In this document: in pieces, positions 35,285-45,422 of the stretch
Layout: each line of letters starts with the position of its first letter
Numbering within the stretch: position 1 is the first letter of the stretch
DNA from: Argentina anserina
Taxonomy: Eukaryota; Streptophyta; Magnoliopsida; Rosales; Rosaceae
Length of the DNA: 64,000 bases
Direction of reading: 5' to 3'
Assembly (NCBI RefSeq): GCF_933775445.1
Contig: NC_065873.1
Location: 16,368,001 to 16,432,000 of the forward strand
The notes under the pieces: model-generated
The model's database searches: none
Seen by the model: the letters and a program-made list of their open reading frames with translations, nothing else
What the model was told of the DNA's origin: nothing
Position numbers and translations under genes: made by a program

Positions 35285-35599
35285 ATTTCTGGCTCGATTC
35301 ATCGCCTCGCTTCTTGATCTCCTTGAAGTAGATTTGCAAGATCTTTATTCTTGTGACCTCCATTTCGACTCGGTGGCAGCGAAGGCATCTTGCTCGATGA
35401 TGCGCGCCTGAGAGTCGTCCTCGTCGATGTATAAGGTGTCGTAGCTTCCAGATTGAGGAGAGGGAGTGGGAATGGTGAGTGTCTTGATTAGACTCTCGAT
35501 GACGGCGTTGTAGATGAGCTCGGTCGGCGGCCAAAAGCTGCAATTAAGGGAGTTGTGGTTGTCAAGACGACGGAGAAGGGGCGACATTTTCCCAGGCAA
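35285..35599 (-). pseudogene. WPP-domain (MFP1 attachment factor-like) pseudogene
   Basis: WPP proteins associate with the plant nuclear envelope. The frame reads FWPPTELIYNAVIESLIKTL, then YDTLYIDED and ARIIEQDAFAATES, matching the WPP-domain pattern; after a frameshift, ILQIYFKEIKKR matches the end of the domain. There are no introns and no proper N- or C-terminal tails, and the 3' side runs into the 311-bp duplication. A processed or transposon-carried fragment is likely. Confidence 0.7.
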
Positions 35600-35799
35600 T
35601 TAAGCTCTTGCAGTTGGTGCCCATAACAATATTTGGGGTGCCCAAGTCAATTCTTCATATCTTCAAGTTTCTATTTATATGATTTTGTGGAAGCTATCCA
35701 GTTAATGAAATATTTCAGTTACGGTACCCGTTACAACATATATTACAATGGCAATCACAATGGTAGTCACATTACCTTTCATATTATAATATTAGTGTG

Positions 35800-36410
35800 A
35801 CGTATTATGTGATTATTAGTGTAGCTAACTAGTATTCTAGTCAAGGAAGTAGTGTGACTACTAGTGTGACTCACAATGTGATGTCTAATCTTATGATTAT
35901 CAGTGTGGCTACCGGTGTGACGCCTAGTGTGGCTATTGGCTTGATTACCAGTGTGGTATTTGGTGTGACATCGTCAATGTCGATATTTGTATTGTATTAG
36001 TTTATTTAAGAAGTTCAAGATCACATTACATCAGACTTAGGTTAATTATTTCTATTAATTCTAATCTTCTTCATTTTTTTTTCACATTTTCTTCTTGTCA
36101 CAATATAGTCACACTACCAGATACACTAGTGGTCACACTACCAGATACACTAGTAGTCACACTACCAGATACAATATCAGTCACAATGTCGTTATTGTAA
36201 GAACCAATGTGACTACAACTATGACTGGTGGTATGACTGCAAGTGTGACAAATGTTTGTTAATTCTACATTTCTACTCATTCTTTTCTTCTTCCTTTTTT
36301 CACATTTTCTTTTTGTCAAAACATAGTCACACTACCAGATACAATGTCAATCACAATGTTGTTATTGTTACAACCAATGTGACTACAACTGTGACTGGTG
36401 GTGTACATGC
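35800..36410. repeat. GTGTGAC minisatellite in opposite orientations, with a duplicated block
   Basis: 35800-35980 holds about ten GTGTGAC or GTGTGGC motifs on +. From 36105 the same motif appears inverted in three 24-bp units (GTCACACTACCAGATACACT...). A block of roughly 200 bp (TTAATTCTA...CACATTTTC...GTGACTGGTGGT) occurs at about 36050-36240 and again at about 36258-36405. Confidence 0.7.
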
Positions 36411-37168
36411 CGAAAAAATAAATTTAAAAATCCACAAAATTATGTTAATATTCAAAAGATATCGGTATGAATGTGTTCAAAATCAAGAGAATAGGTTAGC
36501 CTTGGGCTCCGATGACAACCGGCAACTCTTCAAAGGATAACCACAGAGTCCTGGATTGTTTGCATAGCTATCCGCTCCGATTGAAACATCCTTAGGCCAT
36601 CTCTAATAAGAGTGGCTAAAGGGCCATTTCCTAATTTTTGGCTCTAATATGAACTCCAACAAGGAAAAATCCAAAGAGCTAAAGGACCGCCATGAAAAGG
36701 ACCGCCATGAAAATGGCCGCCATGAAAAGGGCCAAAATTAGCACTATGGCTAGCTCAAGCCAAAAGATTTTTGGGGACCACATCAGAAATTGTTGCATGT
36801 GGGTTGTTTGAAATAATTTCAGATTGTGACATTTGTCAAAATATCTATGGTGGGTTGATTTCAAATTGATTCTAACGGTCAAAATGATTTTCTTGTTGGT
36901 CATGATATTGTTGTTGGCATGGTACACATGCATGCAACGTCAAACTATCAAATTGTCAAAATCAATAGCAATGTTAATGTTGCCGTTGTAGAACCAACGG
37001 CTACTAGAAACAACGACAAATTTTTTTTAATTTAATAGTGAAATTTGAAAACTACCAATTCTTCTATAAATACAACTATCATTTCTCTACAACTCACACC
37101 TTCTACTTTCCTTCAACAATTCGCTTCAACATCTTCTATTATTATATTTTTTGGTCTTAGCCAAAAGT

Positions 37169-38060
37169 ATGTCCACCAAAGGAGCTAATTGGACAACAAA
37201 GGAAAATGAAGCTTTTTGCATTGCGTTCATCAAAGTGTCCGAAAACTCCAACAAAGGTACAAATCAAAAAGAGGCCGGCATTTGGAAACAAGTGGAGCAA
37301 AAGTTCAAAGAGTTTTTCAATGGAGCTCCTCCAAATGTTAGAAATCATGAGAGTTGCAAATCTCGATGGCAAAAGCATATATTCCCGCAAATGAATAAAT
37401 GGCATCAATGTGTCAAACGTGCCGAGAGAAGAATTCATAGCGGAGCTAATCAATCCGACCAAGTAAGATGATCTCTTGTTTTTTTTTTAATAATTACTTT
37501 TGTTTTTGTAGTTTATAGCAAGTAGTTAATTGTAGTAATTTTTTTTCGAGTAGGTACTAATTTTAAATGCAACTAATTTACTTTCTAAGTTATACTATTC
37601 GTGTGCAAAGATTGTATCATTCACATTGATTTTGTGGCTCACCTTAAATTAATGCAATCTTGTTAATAATTTAATTAGTTGCCCGTAGCCTATACTAGTT
37701 AATATTGTTATGTGCTCAAATTTTATTTCCTTTATGCATTAATATCAATTAATTGGGCTATGGCACACATGCATGCATGTATTTCCATACTAAGAAATTA
37801 TAACTTGAGTATGAGGAATGAAAATTCGGATTTTGTTCTAATAGCATTATATGTTCTTTTTTTGTTCTTATAGCTACACTTAGCTGAGGATTTCTACAAG
37901 GAAGATATGAATGGAAAAAATTTTCGTCATCATAGTTGTTACAATTTGTGTAGTGATAGTTTGGTGACTTTTGATGATCCACCACATGAAAACTTTGGTC
38001 CAATATGGCATGACAATAAATGTCAATTATTACCTCATCTAGGTAGTATATATTACTCCT
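37169..38060 (+). pseudogene. Harbinger ORF1 (trihelix/SANT-like), 3'-truncated
   Basis: Exon 1 (37169-37462) encodes a SANT/trihelix domain: MSTKGANWTTKENEAFCIAF, ESCKSRWQKH, NKWHQCVKRAE. Donor CAA|GTAAGA; acceptor TATAG at 37873; exon 2 reads LHLAEDFYKEDMNGKNFRHH and then loses the family pattern. The C-terminal half is missing because the frame runs into the transposase 3' end. Such proteins help Harbinger transposases bind ends and enter the nucleus. Confidence 0.75.
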
Positions 38061-38073
38061 CGCTCTTAACTTT

Positions 38074-39432
38074 CTATTGTCGTCTGTTTGACCAAACATG
38101 TTGGACAAGGTCATTTCGTAGATTATTATTTCCAGCACGAGAGCGTACTCTTCGATAACGTGACATGTATTCAACCATTGTGATATGTCCGGTTCTTGGA
38201 TCACGCGGTAAGTTTGGGTCATCATATATTTTTGCACGAGCTCTTCTTGACATATTTGAATTTGGCTCATCATCGTCAGACTCACCATTATAGTAGTCAT
38301 CTCGCTCATCCTCAACAATCATGTTATGAAGTATTATGCAAGCTAACATGATTGTCAATAATGAATCTCGTTCCCAACCTCTTGCAGGTTGCCTCACAAT
38401 TATAAATCGTGCTTGCAAAATACCAAATGCTCTTTCTACATCCTTTCGGTATGCCTCCTGCTTAGTGGAGAAGTACACTTCTGCATCATTCTCTGGATGC
38501 TTAATTGATTGCACAAGTGTTGCCCACTTAGGGTAGATGCCATTAGCAAGGTAGTACCCAAATTCGTAAGCAGTGCCATTAACATTATAGTTAAGTTGTT
38601 GTGACTGACCTGCTACTAGAGCATCAAAAAGTGGTGAGCGTCCGAGCACAGTGATGTCATTTTGGGCTCCAGGAATTCCAAAGAATGCATGCCAAATCCA
38701 AGTGTCTGGACCTGCTACGGCTTCAAGAACAATTGTTGGTTTTTTGGATTTTCCACTAAAGTTGTCCTGCCATCCAACTTGACAATTCTTCCACTGCCAA
38801 TGCATGCAATCAAGTGAACCTATCATTCCAGGAAATCCTATTCGCTCAGCTCTTTGTAAAATCCTATCCAAATCGTCTATTGTAGGAGCTCACAAGTAGC
38901 GTGCTTGATAAATGGTGACAATGGTATGACAAAATCGACTTAGAGTCTCGATGACTGTTGATTGAGGCATAGAAAAGGATTCATCTAGAGAATCTACTGC
39001 ACATGCAGTGGCTAACATTCGGATTGCGCATGTCAATTTTTGGTGAGGCGAGAACCCTAGACGCCCAGCACAATCTTGTGACTGCCTAAAGTATGGATCT
39101 GCTGCCTGCACATCATCTAACATGCGAAGGAACACTTCACGCCTCATCCTGTAACGTCGTCTAAACATTTCGGGAGGGTATACAGGGTCAGCTACAAAAT
39201 AATCCCTTAATATTTTTTGATGAGCTACCTCACGTTCTCGATGAAGAGTAGCACGGCCTGGTACAGAACCGCCCCACTGAGGTTGTTGTTGGAGTGGGTT
39301 AGTAGCTAACCATCCAGCTGCTTCCGCTAAAACCTGTGTTGTATCTCTTCTTCTGTGTGCATCATTTTCTTCATCGTCTTCATCGTCTTCACATCGCCTC
39401 TCATTCCATTGAGAAAACCAATTGGAATTCAT
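38074..39432 (-). pseudogene. Harbinger DDE transposase with one nonsense codon
   Basis: Starts MNSNWFSQWNERRCEDDEDD at 39432 and runs about 452 codons to the stop at 38074. The helix-turn-helix-like region is present (FRRRYRMRREVFLRML, HQKLTCAIRML). The catalytic blocks are intact: GSLDCMHWQW, PDTWIWHAFFG and EAYRKDVERAFGILQARF. The only visible break is TGA at 38890-38892 between RYL and APT, where both other copies have Arg or another sense codon, consistent with a CGA-to-TGA change. It belongs to a different subfamily from the NLR-intron copies. Confidence 0.9.
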
Positions 39433-41262
39433 TACAAGATATAATGGAAAGATAAAACTGAACAAACAATTAGAGAAGAGATAGTGATATATGCTACTGA
39501 AGCATTGGTATTTATTAACGTTTAAAGGTGAAGATAAAATTGACACGCATACATAAAATCTAATCAAAAATCTAGAGAATTGACCACAACACGACATGTG
39601 GCATTCAAAAATTCTATCCAAAAATCATGATAATTTTTTCAATGATTACTCTTGCCACTTCAACACTATATCCCTTCCGAAATCTAGAAATTCACTTGCA
39701 AATTGACACGTGACATTTAGAATCATATCCGAAAATGTTATCAACAACACCATACATACACATTCAAAATTATAAAGGTCTAAAATAAAATGTAATAATA
39801 AAATGGAATCATAGAATTTGAAAGGGCTATAATTTGGCCCTATCTTACTGGAGATGGTGCACCATATTTTGAATAAAAAATAATATTTTTCAGGACTAAA
39901 ATTTAGCCCCGGACTCATTATAGCCCTCTATTACTGGAGATGGCCTTAGAGCTGAAGTTGGGGACTGGCCCATGCAGGTTATTGTTCGCCACGCTAAATG
40001 TCTTAAGCCTATTAAGACGATTAAGTTCCTGAGGGATCTGACCCGTCAACTTGTTGTTATCAAGTTTAAGGACATTCAGAAACGTACAATTGGAGATATC
40101 CGCGGGAATTGTCCCTGAGAAGCCGTTGGAAGAGAGATCAACCGACGTAATGTAAGCGATCCTGAAATCAGTATCAATAGGAATAGGTCCACTGAGGTTG
40201 TTGCTCGAGAGATTTAAGCCGGCTACGCTCGTACAATTCACTACCCCGCGAGGAAACTGGCCTTTTGTCCCAAATCCCCAAGCTTGATATTTAAAACTTT
40301 GCTCTCGTGAGGGTGCCAACACTCCACTCCCAGAAAGTTACAGATGAAACCTTCGGTGCCGTTGGTAAAATTCCATGAAGAGCTTAGCATGTCTAAAGGG
40401 TCATCCAATGCTGCTCTTATACTTTTCAAGCAGTTTATATCACTCTCGACACCAGAAATGAATTTACAAGAAAGTAATAACGAGAAAACACCCGCAAGAA
40501 AAACATTGCAAGCATCTCGTCGTGCACTAAAAAACATTGCTATTTAGCTAAAACGTAGTAAGCTAGCTAGCAACAGAAAACGTTACAAAGAAACTATCTA
40601 CGTACCATAGTAATTGATTATTACAATTACTCGGAGCTCAAGATCAACACACTGAATCCCCACACAGCTAGCCTTGGATATATAGAGCTCAAAGGATCGA
40701 TAGACAGTTAGACACTGAGTAGACCAAATAAAATAAAAAACAAGAAAGTACAACCCAGAAAAATGGTTATTCCCTTTTCCACAAAGACTTCAAAGTTCAA
40801 CTGGTAGACAAATCAAAGAACTATATGAAAATGTACGTGAATCATACGTCGAATTTAATTTCTTAGGCCATTTCCAACCGGAAATGCTAAATAGTTTCAG
40901 GGCTAAAATTTTAGTCTTAAAAAGTTAAACTATTCATTGATGTGATATCAACCGTCTCCAACTCATAGATCTTAAATTATATTTTAAGATTTGAGGTTGT
41001 TATTATATATTTAAGTAATATAATTTTGTATTATATTTTATTTCAAGTAACTAAGTTATTTTCATAATTAAAAAATTAGTTTCAACATTTTATTATATAT
41101 TTTAATTGAAATTATTATTGCCTCACTTTTCTCATTCAACTATATTTGACGTGATAGTATATATTTAAAAAAAAATGAAGCAATGACATTGCGAATTTAT
41201 CTACATCTTATGTCGAATAACTTAAAGGAAAGAATGACCAATTCACGTTTGTTGTCATATAT

Positions 41263-41677
41263 ATATGGATTTTCTCAGCTAAGGAGGTCCGCACCAATGA
41301 TTTTGGTGCGGATTTCCATTTTTTTACCACGTTTTGATCGAATTTTATCATCTCCACCGTCTAGTATCTAGATAATATTGTGTAGATCATCTCTGCAAAT
41401 TTTCAGTCAATTTGGTGATCGTTAAGACTCTCAAAATCGAATAACAAATAGACGGACCGAATTCTGTCGAACATGAACCGTTCATATTTTTAACAGAAAA
41501 ACGCAATTTTGAGGGCCTTAACGATTACCAAATTGGCTGAAATTTTGCATAGATGATCTACACAATATTATCTAGATACTAGACGGTGGAGATGAGGAAA
41601 TTCGATTGAAAAGTGGTGAATAAATGGAAATCCGCACCAAAACATTGGTGCGGACCTCCGCAGCCAAGAAGGGCTGT
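41263..41677. mobile_element. Foldback MITE nested in the Tourist-like element
   Basis: Inverted arms of about 150 bp: GGAGGTCCGCACCAATGATT on the left and its complement on the right, continuing through TCTCCACCGTCTAGTATCTAG. Shares GACCTCCGCAC and AGATCATCT blocks with the element at 32647-33044, so the two are related. Confidence 0.85.
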
Positions 41678-41747
41678 ATATATATATGTATATATACATA
41701 TGGATTATTTTCTTTAATCATTCATAATCTAAACATGAAAATAATAA

Positions 41748-41990
41748 TTTATTGTATTAACCAATTAAAATTAAAATTAAAATTAATTGTATTAATCATA
41801 TAAATTTAAATTAAATTAATTTTATTAATCATCCAAATTAAAATTAATTTTACTAATCAATAAAAGTTAAAATTAATTATACTAATCAATAAAAAATAAA
41901 ATTAATTGTATAAATCATCAAAATTAAAGTTAATTGTATTAATCATCAAATTTTAAATTAATTATGTTAATAAAAAACTTATAATTAAAA
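41748..41990. repeat. AT-rich minisatellite
   Basis: Seven or so units of about 30-36 bases of the form AATTGTATTAATCATCAAAATTAA. Confidence 0.75.
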
Positions 41991-42396
41991 TTAGATGTAG
42001 TTGATAATGAGCATTAAATGTGGGAGACCTATTGAATAAACAAATAAAGTCAAATCTCACTCAAATCACTAAAATGCATTGCTAAGGGCTATTTTAGTCA
42101 TAAACGATGTGTTTTAACCCTCTCATTATGGGCTTTTAGCCCTTAACAAGATGGGTTGGAGATAGTCATGACTAAATTTTAGTCTTTTAGCTCTTAACAA
42201 AAATGGGTCAGAGATGACCTTAGACTTCAGACTTGCGGTACGTGATCTGGTCACACTCTTCTGTTATTATTTCCTCATCCGTCTCAACACTCCACAAGGC
42301 AAAGGACATTAAATTCAGGGACGACTTTGACTTGATCAATGTGTTGACCCGCCTGGCCGGTAAAATGTTTTTAGTATTCGATCATTGAGAAGGGTT

Positions 42397-42535
42397 AATC
42401 TAGTATACATCAATGTATGTTATACATCCCACATCCAACGGTTGACAACGGATATTATTTTTTTGACCCCACTCATAAAACAATATCGACCGTCAGATGT
42501 GGGATGTATAACATACATTGATGTATACTAGAATT
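42397..42535. mobile_element. Short foldback MITE
   Basis: About 139 bp with near-perfect 40-bp inverted arms (CTAGTATACATCAATGTATG... and complement), separated by a short AT-rich loop. Confidence 0.8.
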
Positions 42536-43422
42536 TTCCCATTGAGAACGGCAGAGAAGTAAAATATAGTGGCGTACGTATGGACGTGTGGTAGTTAGAG
42601 AAGAATCGAACTAGAAAGACGATAAAAGCAGGAATTTAATTAAAGTACGTGGAACTCAGATTATCATGACTTCATGGCGCATTGTCAAGAAAACAAGCTA
42701 GAAGAACAAAGGGAATGGTTTTGGACTCGTCAATGCTAGTTTTTGATGTCATTCAAAATTTCTAATAAAATTTGAATGAAATTTCTGGATTGAGAAATCG
42801 CTAGGGTTTTTCTAACTTCCTTCTAGCATTTCCAATCTTTGCATGGATGGGAGTTCCTTGGCGATCAGTCAGTAGGTCACAAACTTACAATCCGTTGGTT
42901 GTGTAACTGTGTTACCTCAAAGTCTCCATCTTTTCTAATATGTAGGCTCACTCTAGGCTGTGATATATACGTACCAAACCATGCAGTATCTGCCTAAAAG
43001 AAAAATAGACACAGACTGTACGTTAATTACATGAATTCTTGAATGTTTGCTACCGCCCTTAATTTCAAAAGAAAAAAAAAGAATGTTTGATATCGCTCCG
43101 TTTAAAATTAGCTACACATTCTTTGGTGAGGACGTAAATTGTTAAACCTCATGTAAAATTAAACAAATTAGTTCCTCTATCAATTTTCATTTTAAACCGT
43201 TCCCCCTTGAGCTAGGCTTGAGGTACGATGGCTTCAGTCTGATCAAAATACGAACAGAATCATAAGGATTGTTACCAACAAGAGCCAAGTGCTAACTGTG
43301 CTATGATACTGGGTTGATCATACACTCAATTTAGTGTACTTGAACAATTTTTACAAGGTATTAAATTACAACATTGATAGACAAATTACTATATCCAGTT
43401 GATGCTTTACACACTACTAATA

Positions 43423-43655
43423 CTAGCAACTGCCCCGCGTGTTGTATGGTTTTTGGCCCCATTTGTGTTGTGGTAGTGAGTTTGGGCAGTTTTTTTTTTC
43501 TTTTACTATTATTTTCTTATTAATTTACAGTATTAACCCTCATTAATTTCTTTTATTAATGTAAATTTTAAACATGTCATGGGTGATGTAGGAATTTTAA
43601 AAAATTAATAAAGTTGTAGACTCTAAAAGAGGGCTTCTACTTATTGTAGTAGAGA
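43423..43655 (-). mobile_element. Short non-autonomous Helitron
   Basis: On the minus strand it starts TCTCTACTACAATAAGTAGA and ends GCGGGGCAGTTGCTAG, the TC...CTAG form of Helitrons. The flanks are A (5') and T (3'), as expected for insertion between A and T without duplication. 233 bp, no coding capacity. Confidence 0.7.
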
Positions 43656-45422
43656 TGGAGATAAATTAAAATGTGTTCAACTTGTAGCTGTAGGGGTAGT
43701 ACTTGATCAAAAACACTTGTAGGGGTAGTAAACAAGGTTATATGTTCCTTAAAAAAAAACAAGGTTATATTTTGTGTAACTACCATTGATATAGTTCTAT
43801 GACTCAATTAGTTGTCGTATTTGTAAATATTTTTGTCATATAATACGTACATATTCGCTGATACGTACTCTCATGTCTTCTCCGCCGATCATCGGCATGC
43901 AACTCTTCAGAGGTCCACCGCAGCCAAGAGGATTTGTTAGTCGAGTTATCAATTAACGTAATATAGAGAATGCTTCTAGAGATATCAGCAAGAATGGAAC
44001 ACACCCTAGCGAAAAAAGAATGGAGCATTTTGGAACTTTAAAATAATATTAATGCATAGCATTAACACACCCTAGCCTTACCCTGCAGAAAAAGACAGGA
44101 TAAAATCAGAACGTACAAACTGGGTTTGTTTCAGCAGAATGTGGGCTACATATCTGATGAATGCATACTTCTATCTAAGCTAAGTACAAGCTTCGTCTGT
44201 GAAATACCAGTTAAGCACTAAGATCTAATTGATGAGAATTCAAGATGCAATTGTAAGATGTGCGTGCACCGGTTTTACAGAGGTTTTAACTATATACAAG
44301 CAACTGAACAGAACTTCACGTTTAGTTATGAAATGCTAACCCGCGAGCCATTGAAAGTTTGGACTCTCATGGCCATGCGGTTTGGTCAGGGATAACACTT
44401 GCACAATTCTAAACCTATTGATGAGCATGAATTACCGGATGGATTTTCTGGAAGTCGTGTAAAAAAAAACAGGAACACCAAATTTTCCAATGGAGCAGAA
44501 GAACGAAATCTTTATTTCACAAATTTTATCTGCTATGTATCACAATAGTTCCCATCATGTCTTGTGAGTATTTCGGTGATGCAGTATTATAGCTAGAAAG
44601 AGAATGCATGACATACACATAGTTGAAGATGAGCCAGGAAAAAGAATCAGTGGATAGGCATTAGGGTTTGATCAGTTTATGACATTTTGAAGTTAAGAAA
44701 CAGCAAGAACACAAGGTTCGACCTGGAATCAGACAAAAAATTGAGAAGTCAAGCTGGGAAGCTTTAATCATATTACCATTGCCTTGGATTCAAATAAGAA
44801 TGCATCCAAAGAATATAGAGACATAGGGAATACGCACAATTAATCTAGCATTTTCAAGGGTTCAAATGCGCACAATATAAATAGTCCATCTTATTACAAA
44901 AACAAATACTAAGGGAAAAGAATCTTGAATAGATAAGTCCAATGTTACTTATATCAGACAAAATCATACATTTACAGCTATAGTGGGTACACTCATTGAT
45001 AGAATGTAGCCTTTGGAACAGAACGAATGCATAGATCAACACGAGTAGCAAAAATTTCTTGCATAGGAAGTAATGCATCAACTAAACCAATATCCAAAAC
45101 TTACAAGTAATCACGTGCATATGTGATGACAAAAGGCAAATTTAAAGTCCAAACAAATACTATCAAACAAGTCCGATATAAGTGACTTAAAGTACACATC
45201 CAATGGTTATAATACTGATTTTACAGTTGTATGTCAAGAAAAAAAACAGGTTGAAACACTAACTAAAGCATAGTGCAGCTCTAGTGGTTAAAGAAAATTT
45301 CCCATCTATAAATTACTCCAGCATAATAATATATATGTAATGATATGTTTATTTTTAACAGACAAAACAGATAATTACAAAAGGGTAATGCCCACATACT
45401 AGAATACTCTTCCATACCTTTT
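43656..45422. other. 3' flank of the BIR1-like gene
   Basis: Non-coding; the part nearest 45422 would be its 3' UTR. ORFs at 43804-44028 and 44854-45081 show no family pattern. Nothing else supported. Confidence 0.4.

Larger units (their letters stand above)
36595..39945. mobile_element. PIF/Harbinger transposon, 3351 bp, nearly complete
   Basis: Ends GGCCATCTCTAATAAGAG and the near-complement of GGCCATCTCCAGTAATAGAG, flanked by TTA (36592-36594 and 39946-39948). It carries ORF1 on + and a DDE transposase on -. The empty site can be read from the intact BIR1 gene (CATCCTTAGCGCC), which proves the insertion boundaries. Confidence 0.95.
36495..40537 (-). pseudogene. BIR1-like receptor kinase relic, split by a Harbinger insertion
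   Basis: A duplicate of the gene at 45423-47519. From 40537 it reads MFFSARRDACNVFLAG, then the LRR ectodomain ([20 protein letters not shown]), a 1-bp deletion near 40262, then [21 protein letters not shown] and VPNFSS up to 39946. There the Harbinger element interrupts it; homology resumes at 36594 and continues to about 36495 ([20 protein letters not shown]). The transmembrane segment and kinase are absent. The upstream side (to about 40800) also matches the BIR1 leader. Not functional as a receptor. Confidence 0.9.
40866..42219. mobile_element. Tourist-like (Harbinger-derived) non-autonomous element
   Basis: 1354 bp with ends GGCCATTTCCAACC and the near-complement of GGTCATCTCTGACCC, flanked by TTA (40863-40865; 42220-42222). 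The ends resemble those of the Harbinger element at 36595, which could supply its transposase. It holds a nested foldback MITE and an AT-rich minisatellite. Confidence 0.75.

Noticed and set aside
37758..38318. 186-codon minus ORF overlapping the third Harbinger element
   Set aside because: Out-of-frame shadow of the transposase 3' end and ORF1 exon 2.
43804..44028. Minus-strand ORF with faint similarity to the BIR1 LRR region
   Set aside because: Only short nucleotide resemblance near 43945-44000; no LRR pattern in the translation.
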